A DNA stretch of 64,000 bases from Saksenaea vasiformis B4078 (lineage: Eukaryota; Mucoromycota; Mucoromycetes; Mucorales; Saksenaeaceae). Each line of letters begins with the position of its first letter. The first letter of the stretch is position 1. The notes beneath the pieces were generated by a model, which saw only the letters and a program-made list of their open reading frames with translations, was not told where the DNA came from and did not search any database. Positions 35,152 through 45,777 of the stretch are shown here, one piece after another. The DNA lies in contig JNDT01002248.1 of assembly GCA_000697055.1 (NCBI GenBank), forward strand, positions 41,356-105,355, read 5' to 3'. The position numbers were made by a program, and so were the translations under genes.

Positions 35152-37004
35152 ATGGCAAAATCTACTGCTCAAAAGGAAGCCATTCGAAGACGAAAGCATT
35201 ACCGTTCTGATTCACCGTCATGGTCTCGTTCACGATCGAGATCACCGAATGACCTTCGTTCGCGGTCCCGTTCTCCTTTTGGTGACAGAAGAAAGCGGCG
35301 ATCCGAACGATCGAGACATGAAAGTTCTTCACGTTCTTCACGCTCCAGATCACGTAGTCCTGAATCGGATTTCAGGAGACGCATGTTTGAACGAGCAAGA
35401 CAAGAACGAACAGAAGCACCTGCCCCCATCAGTTCCTACTACTCTACAACCCATGACCAAGAAACGAAAAGAGCCCGAAAATTAGTCGAGGTACGTTCAA
35501 CTTCACTTCATGTAATTCGTCCCAACGTCTTTTGCACCTTTTTTCTTTCTCTCTTTCTTTCTTTCTTTTTTTTTTTTGGTTTTTGTTTTTACAAGTACCA
35601 AAAAGGTCCTCCTGATCCTATTACGGACTATGTTGCCTGGACAGGATGTTCAGTTCGTACTGAGCTGAATTTAAGACGTCGAAAACTATGCTATGCGGGT
35701 GTAGGTGTTGTGTGGGAGAATAATTTATTAGCTCCCATACAAGCTAATTATGTTCTTTACGATTGTCCCAATGTGTATGCCGAGTTCCTGGTAAGCTTTT
35801 ACTGATGTATAGAGTAAACAGCACACAAACTGCTTCTATAGGCGGCCATTTGTGCCGTCCAGGCGGTCAAGGAGCCACGTGCATCTATCCTTGTCAAAAC
35901 AAGCAGTGCCGAGGTAGTCAATGGTAGGATGGAAGAAGAAACAAAGAGGATTAGATGTTTGGGCTTATTCTTCTTCGTTAGCAATGATGTCCGGGATTGG
36001 TGTAAAGTCGGACACGGAAGGCGAGGCTTTATTAGCCCTCAAAAAATTGATTACCATTCGTCCTGGCCGGGTCTTCTTCGTACGTTTCTTTATGAGCGCA
36101 AGTTATTATTATTGTTATTGCTTCTGACATGTTTGTTTTTTTAGAAAAAGGTACCGTCAAAAGTCGGTCTTGAAGGAAATGAAAGCGCTTGCCGATTTGC
36201 TGAAGAGGCTCGCAATTTGCGGTAACGGGGTTGTGAGGCCGTTTTTGCTATGTGGGCTGATATGAGGATTGTAGGGAGCGGCCAGATTCATTGCCTGATA
36301 CATACCCACCGGAACCTGTGCGAAAAGCGTTCGATATGGCACGCCGATACCACAGATCGCCGGAAACGGCGAGAAAAATGAGGAATAATCATCATGGTCC
36401 CAGCGAGAGTTTCATAAGTAGTAGTCATGAAGCTCCCAAGAAACAAGTGGTCTCGTACCCTAATAGTAGTAGCAGTAGTAGCTGGGGTAATAGACGAGAA
36501 TCTTCCGGTTCCAGTGCCAGCACCAGTCCTTCCAGTTCCAACGCCATGCTACCAACGCAACGATGGGTAGCGCCGGCGGAGCCAATGACGGAGGCATCCG
36601 ATCGATCAGAGTCATATCGACGTGTACCAGCAGGTTCCCACCGACAAATACAGTTGGTCCAGAGGATTATTTCTCAGACCCAAACTTCTCGAGAGCCGCA
36701 GCAGTCTGCCTTCATGGATATGTATGATGAGGAGAATGATCAGGCAAAAGAAATTGGAATGAATGGCAATACGGCGCTGCGGTCCGATTCAATGTCGATG
36801 GATGAAGAAAAAGAAGAAGAAGAAGAAGCTGCTCCAATGCGTGAGCAAATCAATGAAGAACAGGAAAATACGTCAAGCCAAAAGCAACAAGAGGATGACA
36901 GGCAGGAAAACCATGAAAAAGAAGAACAAAAGGCTGAGCCGAAACCCGAGCAAAGAAGGGGTGTTTTTGCATGGGTGAACAAGATCACAGAATTATTCCG
37001 TTAA
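35152..37004 (+). CDS. RS-domain protein fused to a degenerate RNase H fold; frame shift near 35923
   Basis: Exons 35152-35490, 35596-35790, 35842-36079, 36145-36221 and 36275-37004. The N-terminus (residues about 15-75) is an Arg/Ser domain (SRSRSRSP, ERSRHESSSRSSRSRSRSP) as in splicing factors, so nuclear location is likely. The middle matches RNase HI in layout: VAWTGCS..CYAGVGVVWENN, VYAEFLAAICAVQ, SILVKTSSAEVVN, LLALKKLITIRPGRVFF, KKVPSKVGLEGNESACRFAEEA. Three of the four acidic catalytic positions are replaced (TDGS by TGCS, TDS by TSS, GNExAD by GNESAC); only the AEF glutamate remains, so it should be inactive. The C-terminal third is Ser-rich, then acidic and Gln-rich, ending GVFAWVNKITELFR. 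Between codon 35920-35922 and 35924 the frame must shift by one base to keep the RNase H alignment. I see no intron there, so it is either an indel, an assembly error, or recoding. Confidence 0.8.
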
Positions 37005-37694
37005 AGAAAAAAAAAGAAAAAGAAAGATCCCAAAAAAGGATCTATCCCTGTTACATAGGCCCCAAACATTTACTCGCTTCATGTTCAAATTGGATATAAA
37101 AACTTTACTAATGCGTCAGAATAAGTTCTTCTTTGTTTGACGGAGATATGGACCAAGAGGAACGTAATAGTTCCCGTGACAAATTCAGACATGTCAGAGA
37201 TGATAGGAGAGTCTGTTACGCACGGTGAAACAGGGGGTTGTGTTGTGTAGTTAGGAACGGTGAAGTGGAGAGCGCACTGTGGAACGAGAGGTCACTGACG
37301 CGACGTGTAACTCCCCCCCGCCCTTCGTCATGATGCTTCCATACAAAAATTTGGAAACTGCCTGTTTTCAGTAAAGTTCGCTGCGTCATGGATGGAACAA
37401 GCTTCTTCTTCCATGACGTTGTATCACACAGACTTTTGCATTATGGTTTTCTCAATAGTGAAACACAGAATAAAAAACGCTTACTGATTATTGTTTTTTT
37501 CATACTATTATTAATTTTCTTTTAGGAAGGCACAGCGCATTGCAGGACTAACTGATGTTTTCGTTTTTTCTGTCGTAGAGAATCTCCTAGAGGATACACG
37601 TGCTTTGTTGTTGTTCTAAATAGCGGACTTCCTTCGTTAAAAAAAAAGAAGTGAAGGGGGGGGGGGAAATTATGAGTATGTTATGTAGACATGG
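37005..37694. other. Intergenic between convergent genes
   Basis: 3' regions of the RS gene (+) and the FYVE gene (-), with A/G homopolymer runs near 37640-37670. No gene was seen. Confidence 0.45.
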
Positions 37695-39796
37695 TTAGGA
37701 ATGTGTGGCGGTAGGTAAAAGGAGATGAGGTCCCATCCAAGAATAAAAGCATGCATCACATACGCGTGCCCATTCTCCCTGTTCCTTTTCGGGGTAAAAC
37801 AATGGAAATCGATTTGCACTATGGGAATGACAAAAGATATGCCCACAACTAAATGAAAAAAAAAACGTCGTAAGACAAAATAAGAATAATAAAAAAGCAG
37901 CATGATATCTTTTACCTTCGACAATGGTGTCGGCGATGGAACCAATTGAAGCGAGTGCAACATTGTTTGTCCCCAACAGAAAATTGGCAATGATCAATGG
38001 AATTATCCGTCGTCCATCGAGTGCTCATGCGAAACGTTGTTCTTCTGTCTTCGTCCGTTAATTTAATAACATAAGGATGACAGTAAAGACCATTATCCGA
38101 CGGATTTCGTAAAAGAGACTATATAGTGTGTCCGACATCAGGACCTTATGTATGTTTCTGGCGACGAACTTTTCTTCTTCTTTTTTTTTTTTTTTTTTTT
38201 TACCTCTGGTAAAAGATCACTTTCTCTGGTGACGCTTGTACCTGCCACCACCAGGAGCAATTTGCCTTGGCGATCCATCGCATGGCTGATGACCTGGCCC
38301 GTACCAACGGCCCCACCAATCAGTTGACTGACGCCCCAACGCATTTTGATGACACGGTTAGGTAACCACCCTGCAAGATGGTCTTGACCGGATGTAGAGG
38401 AAGTGCTGGAACCTTCTTGGGCAGCGCATGTTTCTTGCTGCTGCTGCTGTTGTTGTTGTTGGTTCATCAAGATTCCAATTTCTTTGAGCATTTGGTTTTG
38501 TTGTCGCATAAGCTCCTGATAAGCATCCAGTCGGTGCTGGTATCGTTGTTCACGCTCGTCAAGGGAATGTTCAATGGATTGGTGGGTTTTCAATAGAGCG
38601 TCAACACATTGCTTGGAAGTTGATAATTCATAAGAAACCCGTTCCAATTGCGTGTAATGGGCTGCGCATGTAGCCATCAGTTGTGCCCATGTTGCGTCCT
38701 GTTCTTTTATTTCTCCTCCTCTTACTACTACTGCTTCTTCCTGATGCTGTTCCTCCTCATCCGCCTCTTCTTCTTCCTCCTCCTCTTCGTCCATCGTTGA
38801 TAGTGTCTGCGAAGTATCCTGCCGTTCTTCTTCTTCTTCTTCCAAAGGTATTCCATCGCTCTCCTCCTCCTCTTCCTCCTCATTCTCCTCTTGTTCTTTT
38901 TCGAAGATTTCCCCTTTTACGGAGGTTGTGTATTCTTCCACATCGAGACTTGTTCGAGAGGAAGTGATAATGCTTGCTCTGGAGGTTGTTGGGGTAGTGG
39001 GTGCTGTGGACATGGCTTGTGTTTCATCTGCCCCAGCCATCTCGCCGGTGGATGATTTATCATCTTCTTCGTAGGTTGACATTGCTTTTTCATTACAGAA
39101 AGAAAGACGTCGTCGATCTCGATTTAATAAAAGAGGAGAGGGCATGGATAATCGCTTGGCATGTTTATTACATGCCTCACATTTTGGTGGGCGCATGTAA
39201 CCTGGTAAGGATTGGTGCCGGTGGCGCTGGCATCCTTCTCCACTGCTGCTGCGCGATTTGGTACGAATTCGGGGTAGTGTTTCATCCGCTGATCGGCGGC
39301 GTCGGGTGGTGGTAGAATGTTCGAGAGAAGTAGTAGTAGTGTCATCCCATGTTTCATGCGTAGGTTTTCGAAGAAACTCGGTGATGGTGCTACTAGGCGA
39401 GTAGGAAGACGAAGAGGAGGATGAGGATGACGAGAGGGAGGTCGGTGATGATGACCGTAGGAGGCCAAAAGACCACGATCGTGGTTCAGCAGGACGTAAG
39501 GCACGCATATGTTTCTGGATGGATTCAAATTTACTCGGTCGTCGTTTGGGAGGAGTTTCGCATTGAGGCGGTGGTGGTGAGGCCATTGTACTATTATTAT
39601 TTCCCCTGGAATCGCCGCCACCCAGATGGACAGCTTTTGCTAAACTAGATGCAGTTGCTCTTGTCAACGACTGTCGCCTGGATACAGTGGATGATCGTGA
39701 GAGTAACGACCGGCGTTTCTTTCGATCCACAGCCAGTATTTGACTGTTGCGTTGTGTATTATTATTTAAAGATGTCTCGGTTACAGAAGTGGCCAT
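37695..39796 (-). CDS. FYVE zinc-finger protein with disordered Ser/Glu-rich N-terminus and coiled coil
   Basis: FYVE domains bind phosphatidylinositol 3-phosphate on endosomes and vacuoles. Three exons on the minus strand (38204-39796, 37916-38118, 37695-37848) give 649 residues. The first 280 residues are low complexity, with Ser-rich basic segments and CEACNKHAKRLS. Acidic Glu runs (about 280-350) precede a coiled coil (YELSTSKQCVDALLKTHQSI.. MRQQNQMLKEIGIL) ending in a Gln run. The FYVE finger reads WTTDNSIDHC, then FNWFHRRHHCRSCGHIFCHS and WARVCDACF. RRHHCRSCG is the PI3P-binding signature. The first Cys pair is unusually spaced (HCQFSVGDKQCC). The large exon read straight through would end in a poly-Lys tail; that stretch is an A-rich intron (38119-38203). 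Confidence 0.88.
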
Positions 39797-41176
39797 ATTA
39801 AGGTGGTATAAGAAAAATTAACGGTAAAAAATAGAAAAAGAGAAGGAAGAAAAGAAAGAAAAGTAAAAAAAAAAAGTGATAAATCGTCCCTAAAAAAAGA
39901 TAGACAAGGGTTATAAGGATAATTCTTTCTTAGCTGCAATGTGCGCTGGGATGCAGGACAGAACTCACTTTGTCAATCCAAAATTAGTAGTACACCAAAC
40001 TCTCTTTTTTTTTTAATAGCTCTGTGTAAGAAAGCATAGGTTTGTTTATTTATCGTTAAGGCTGAAACAATAGGATCATGATACAGTCTCTACAGAAAAG
40101 TTACTTGTTGCCTTTTAACACAAACCCATTTCCCTCCTTCCTCCTCTTCCTCCTTTTTTCCCAACGAGTAAGTTTGAGCCTCAATGAAGAAGAGACAGAT
40201 CCCTTACTCCTGTGTTTCACCCGCAGCAAAAAAAAAAAAAAAATTCGATAATTTCCCTTTTCCTCGTCACCGGACTTTGTGTAACAATGCATCACAATTT
40301 GCGCCATGTCAATCCTTTTTGAATAAGAAACTCTGCATAAACAGGACTCTCCAGCTTGCATGTTATTCTGGGATGATGTTATTATCCCAATCTTTGGTAC
40401 ATGCGTCACATCCTGCTCTTTCGTGGAACTTTCATCCTATGATCTTAACGTGACTGAATGAACGAACAATGGAAACGCAAAAGGATGCGACAAGGAGCAA
40501 ACGTGGGTTGTGTGAAGATAGATAGAATCCCGTTCCTCTGGTATCAATTTTTCTTTATTAAAAGTACCTGCAAAGAAAAAAGGATGAGAAAAGAGCAAAA
40601 GCGAGACAATCCTCGAGTCTTTTTCTAGATACCGCCAGGCTAACATGTGCAACGGGGATGGATTGGGTTTTCGAGATCGTGTGTGCTGACAACGCCAAAG
40701 CACTGCATCTACTACTTTAGTGCCTTCAAGAAGGCGGGAAGACAAAGGTGCCACTTCATATCGGGATGCGCCAAGTTAGCACTGTCCACTGTTTATTTCT
40801 GGAAACCGTAGTGCCAACAGTCTGCTACTTTAACCACCCTTTGCTTGTATCAAACGTAAGATGACCGTTAGGTTGCATTGATAACGGAATGGCTTATCTG
40901 ATGACCTTTTTTTTTTTTTAGGGATAGTAATAACAAAAAAAATATAGCACGATGAGTACATCCGCAAACAAACTACGCGCATTGACAATTTATCCATAAC
41001 AAATATGCATTGATAGACGATAATTAAACAGAAACGCTAGGAGGTAAAAATAGATGAAGGGTATTTTGGAAGAATTCTCTTAATATAGAGAAATAATGAG
41101 ACCTATACACAAGGAGAGAAGCATCACACCTAGTAATTCAAATCAATCAATCATCCACGTTTTTTCTCATTCGTTG
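39797..41176. other. Intergenic
   Basis: Promoter of the FYVE gene and 3' region of the next minus-strand gene, 1.4 kb in all. Minus-strand frames at 40101-40409 and 40437-40754 contain runs of Lys/Phe from homopolymers and no domain. Nothing else was seen. Confidence 0.45.
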
Positions 41177-42357
41177 CTATGTGTTACCCGAAGCAACGCC
41201 CCAACTCCAAATCCAAGACCAAAGTGCTTCTCTTTTCCGTAGAACATGGAGTTTGGTCTGCAGACCATGCAATCGAGCGGCGTAGTTTGTGCTCTTACTG
41301 TATCCCTCGATTGTTGTTGTTGTTCTTTTTTGAAGTTTTCGAGCCTCATGAAGCATCGCATTTCGCAACTCTGTTTCTTGCAGTGAAACCATCATCGCCT
41401 TGATTTTGTCCAAGCGAAGTGTTGCATTCAGTTGCTGAGAAGAAGGAAAAAGGAAAGAAAGAGAATAAGTTGGGGAGGACAAACAAAGGTATCAGTGATC
41501 GACCTAACCTGGACATCTTCATCTAATAATTTCAATTTATCGACATAATCGTCGATGGCTCGTCGATGACATTCAATTCGCTGTTCTTCTTGCATGAGTA
41601 ACGATTGGTAATGCCCAATGTCCTCTGTCAACTGTACAATAAGATCAGTAGCCGTACTACCAAAAAAAAAAAAAGGAAAGAGGGGTAAGGAACAGTCGAT
41701 CAATTTCTTCCTTTCTTTTTTTTTTTCCTCATTTCGTTTACATGCTGCTATCAGAAAGCTTCGGTTCAGCCGTAGGTGGTGCCACTTGCTCGATAATTTC
41801 ATTCATCCGTTCTACTTCAGCTGAGGTAACGTGGGGAGCTGGAGGCGAAAGACTTCTCCATCGATGAAGTGTTGGTTTGGCAATAGGACGGGATCGTTTA
41901 TCAGAGACAGATTTCGCTTTTGCCAAGGAATAATTGCCTTTTCTCTGACGAGAAAATCGTGTTGTAGGTGAGGTGTTGGATTTAGAGGTTTCAGCTGTAG
42001 AGGAAGAAAATAAGACAGTTTTACTTCATTCAAGTTCTGTGTACCGTCTGAAAAAAGTAATCGTGAATCATGTTGAAGGTAGTAATTGTCTTCATCACTG
42101 CCAACAAGTTCATTCCAAGGTTGTTCCACTCTTAATCGATGGGCCCGTTTGAATCGACGAACACTGTTAACTAGTCTGGAAACGCCAGGGACAACATGAC
42201 GTTTGCGAACATGAGCATAGTCAGGATGGTAGTCCAAGCCAGTGGTATATGGCCCTCGGCGATGGGCAAGTTGCAATTCGAGAGATGTCGACGATAAGGT
42301 AGGATCGTTCACTTTCCCATGGTTAATGAATTGGTGTACTTCGTCAAACTCCATCAC
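41177..42357 (-). CDS. Coiled-coil protein with Trp-rich C-terminus, unknown function
   Basis: Four exons on the minus strand (42045-42357, 41742-41994, 41509-41656, 41177-41434) join in frame to 323 residues (322 if the second Met is used). The N-terminal part is basic and Tyr/His-rich (HRRGPYTTGLDYHPDYAHVRKRHVVPG, then VEQPWNELVGSDEDNYY) and the middle is Ser/Pro-rich. The C-terminal half is a long coiled coil (LIVQLTEDIGHYQSLLMQEE, then DYVDKLKLLDEDVQ, RLDKIKAMMVSLQETELRNA). It ends WSWIWSWGVASGNT, an amphipathic Trp-rich segment that could insert into a membrane interface. I do not recognise a family. The gene is divergent from the Zn2Cys6 gene. Confidence 0.78.
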
Positions 42358-43136
42358 AAGGAAAAAAAGAAGAAAAAGAAATGGATGTCACGTTTTTTTG
42401 TTGTTGTTGTTGCTGTTGTGTATGCGTTATACAACTTTTTCTCAGCCGTCAACAGATGCGCATGCCCAACTCGCTTGATCTAATCATAGGGTTTTTGTGC
42501 CTTGATCTGGATTTTTTGCATGTTGCGGAGATTTTTTCAACGTCCTCCAAAGTAAAAAAAAAAAAAGATCCATGTAGAAGAAACACCCTTCTAAAAATGA
42601 AAAAAGAAGTCGTAGTATATTTAAAGCATAATGCAGGTTCTTGCATAACGTAAGGTTAATCCTTTTTACCGGTGGGTTTGCGTGGAGAAGAACTATAAGG
42701 TACGGATAGCCAAAAAAAAAAAAAGGGGGGGGGGGGGCTTGACGGAGGTTTAACATGCATCCACTTCAGATAAACAGGCACTGTCCATCTTTCCTTCTTG
42801 GCAATACTTCTAGCTGCATGCAGATCTTAACCTCTATCTGTATCTTATAGTCTTGACTTCATCTCGTACATAATCAAAAAGTCCCATTTGAGCAACCTGC
42901 TTGAACAAACGAGAGAGATTCTCCGGTGTTCTCGGCTTTGTAGCACAGAGCCAATAAGAAGGTGGATCTGCCGTCCCCGTTATTGATTGCTTGGCCTGCC
43001 GCCTGTCCGTCTCTCTCCCTCCCCCCCACACACACACGCACTGCCTTTTTTTCCTTGCTTTTTTAATTTTCTGAAATATTTTGAGTAACGTCTCTCTCTC
43101 TCTCTCTTTTTTTTTTCTCTATCTCTATCTCTATCG
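42358..43136. other. Divergent promoter region with homopolymers
   Basis: Between the coiled-coil gene (-) and the Zn2Cys6 gene (+). It includes an A-run followed by a G-run at about 42712-42737, and CT/TC microsatellites at 43091-43134 just before the next ATG. No supported gene. Confidence 0.5.
43091..43134 (+). repeat. CT-rich microsatellite in promoter/5' leader
   Basis: (TC)n, then T-run, then CTATCT repeats lie immediately upstream of the ATG at 43137. Pyrimidine-rich leaders are common before highly regulated fungal genes. Confidence 0.6.
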
Positions 43137-45521
43137 ATGCCTAGCCAGCCACCCACTGTCAGTACCAAACGTAAAATCAGTTGCTTACCATGTCGATTGA
43201 AGAAAGTGAAATGCGATGGTCTAAAACCATGTCAACGATGTATACAAAGAAATGCGCAAAACGACTGTGTTTACCGAAAGCCCGGCCCTGTGGGCAGACC
43301 TCCCAAGAACGCGGTAGTGAATAAACTTGTATTATCTCGGGGCAACCGTAGCCCGTCTATTTCTTGTGCCGAATTTATCTTCGAGCACGGTCCAACCTCA
43401 ACGACAACTCGTTATCCAAAATATTTGGGTGAATCAAGTAACGTCCAGCTGTCAGATTACATCAATACCATTTTTGCCGCCTTTTTCCGCAAAGGACTTA
43501 ATCTGAATCAAACGCTGATCAAACGAAATGTCGAAATTTCCAAACTAGCAAATCATGTTAAAATATACGATCTACTATGTTATTTTACGTGGACAAACAA
43601 TGATCTCGTCAATGTTTTGATTCACCGTACCGGTCGACTGCAACTGGAACATTATCAAGACATGAGTATGACGATGAACGCCTTGACACTTGATTCCTCG
43701 ACGGAGTTTTTCGAGCCGTACTCCGATACCGTGAACCCGCTCAATTCCTTGCCGCCGCAGCAGGCCACGCGATTAATCGAATGTTTTTTCAGCGTCCATC
43801 CATATTCGGTAATCCTCAACAAAACTTTACTTTTACAAGGTTACTGGACAGATACGGCTGATCCGCTACTGCTCAGCGTTGTCTACGGTACAGCTGCATT
43901 TAAATCGCAAATTCTCGAAGGCAAACCAATTACTTTCTGGCAGGCCGGTACACGAGCCGGTCGCAACGCATTCCTTGATTACGCCCATTTTTTATTATCC
44001 AGAATGTCCTCCGAAGCAACGCTCAGTCGATATCAAGCAGTGATTCTTTTAGGCTTGTTCGAGCTGACTTTTGGCTACCCAAGACGCGGCATGGCCTTGT
44101 TCTCTGTGGGCTATGTGATTGGGTGCAGGCTCGGTGTCTTTGATGGCACGTCCGAGGGCCTCAATCCCATCGAGCAAGAATTATTGATGATAACCTACAG
44201 TGCTGCCTTCAGTTGCACCGTTCGCGGGTGTCTTGAGTGTAACTATCTCTCCCCCCCCCTTTCAAAGACAAGATCAGCAAAAAAAAAAAAAACATAAAAC
44301 TGATTTCTTCTAGTGGTACAGGTTCCTCGCAAAGCACTGCAGAATCCCGTCCTTCCACTACCTCCACCCAACGTTCATGCATCCTTATCCTACCAACTTG
44401 ATATGGCGAACGGTAACACACCCCTCTTCCGATCTTACCACCATTTGTACGAAACGTTTTACACGAGCGCTGTTGTTGCCAAATTTACTTGCAGCATCCT
44501 CAAATATATCCCTCTCCCACACGATCTTTACGAAAGCGCTACAGAGAACAAATCGTTGGACGTCATTAATCGCAAACCGAAAGAGATTGAAGAGGCTGTT
44601 GCACGTATACTGGTGGAATTTGCCAACTTTATTGAAGAAAATCGCAAACATTGGTCCGACACGCAGTATTATACCATTCATTCCGTTTGGGTGCTCTACA
44701 AAATTCACTTTTCCTTCGTGCGATCGGCATTCAAAATTCAGATGTATTCTTCTACAGTTGATTATTTACATGGACTCAAAGATGCCATCGACAAACAGAT
44801 CGTCAACCGGGTAGCGGATCCCCTCCCAGCCGAAGAGGTTGATCCAAACGACCCAGAAACATTGGAACGTATCCGCGAATTGATGCCTATCATTACGGAT
44901 GCCCTGGATAAGACCCAGTGGTATGTTACCAAGTACAACATTAAGCACAAGAAAGAACTACTTCCCTTTGGCACAATGGTTGCCCTTCTCGAAACCTGCG
45001 CGCGGCTATTGATGATGGAGTATGAACATTCATTCAATGAACGGTGGCGAGATTATCTGGAAACGGTCGTCGAAATCGCAGCGACACGTATCTGGGAGGA
45101 TTGGTCCGTCATCGAACTGATCGAGGACAAAGTAAAAGCCTTCTTAAAGAAGTACCCAAAACCACCTATTCTAGAACCAAGTGCGAGCCTATACAGTACA
45201 GAGAGTAGTTCTACCGAGAACGAACTCTCTCCCCCAATCCTGGATTTCCTTTGCGAAAACAACGTGATAGACCCGTCTCTGGCAGAACTGTGCTGGCTGC
45301 CGTCTGATCCTTTGCTAGACAACATGCTTTATCCCCCCATGCCACACGATAATTTTTCATTTTTAGATAACTTGGTGCCTTATTCATCCATGGATCCTCT
45401 GTCAAGTGCACTCATCGTGCCCAATTCCTACATCATGAGCGGTCAACCTTCCACAACAACAGAGCCATTTATTTTAGACGAAGAGTCACAGTTTACATTT
45501 CCCGAAAACTTCAACGAATAA
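43137..45521 (+). CDS. Zn2Cys6 transcription factor
   Basis: Two exons (43137-44238 and 44314-45521) give 769 residues. The N-terminal binuclear zinc cluster ISCLPCRLKKVKCDG.. PCQRCIQRNAQNDC has the six cysteines in family spacing. A basic linker (KPGPVGRPPKN) follows. The middle region (about 220-400, ATRLIECFFSVHPYSVILNK, AVILLGLFELTFGYPRRGMA, GYVIGCRLGVFDG) fits the fungal transcription-factor middle homology domain. The C-terminal 150 residues are acidic with Pro/Ser (EPSASLYSTESSSTENELSPP, ending EESQFTFPENFNE), a likely activation domain. The target is unknown. The intron contains a C-run and an A-run. Zn2Cys6 factors are sparser in Mucoromycota than in Dikarya. Confidence 0.92.
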
Positions 45522-45608
45522 TCCTACCATGCATCGTACATAAATCATTTCAAATTAAAAAAAAAAAACGAGGCATCTCTTTTTTCTGCTTTGCTATAAC
45601 AACAGACA

Positions 45609-45639
<31 letters not shown>

Positions 45640-45777
45640 ATACAGGTAGCCATTACGTGTTTATTTTTTTAGTGCAAATTACAATTTTCCTGTAGCATGG
45701 GAATGTAAAATGATAGTGACGAAAACCAAAAAAAAAAAAGAAGTAAGAAAGCAGGTGCTTGTCTTCGTTTCTTCTGC
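45522..45777. other. Short spacer with TG microsatellite
   Basis: Holds the 3' end of the transcription factor gene, a (TG)n tract at 45609-45635 and the promoter of the transporter gene. No gene was seen. Confidence 0.5.
45609..45635 (+). repeat. (TG)n microsatellite
   Basis: About 13 uninterrupted TG units, followed by TATGTATA. It lies downstream of the regulator gene and upstream of the transporter gene. Confidence 0.8.

Noticed and set aside
38138..38203. Poly-Lys C-terminus of the large minus-strand frame
   Set aside because: It is translation of an A-rich intron; a consensus donor at 38203 and acceptor at 38119 lead in frame to a FYVE domain.
38378..39648. Plus-strand Leu-rich frames opposite the FYVE gene
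   Set aside because: Composition mirrors Glu/Gln/Ser runs of the minus-strand gene; no domain.
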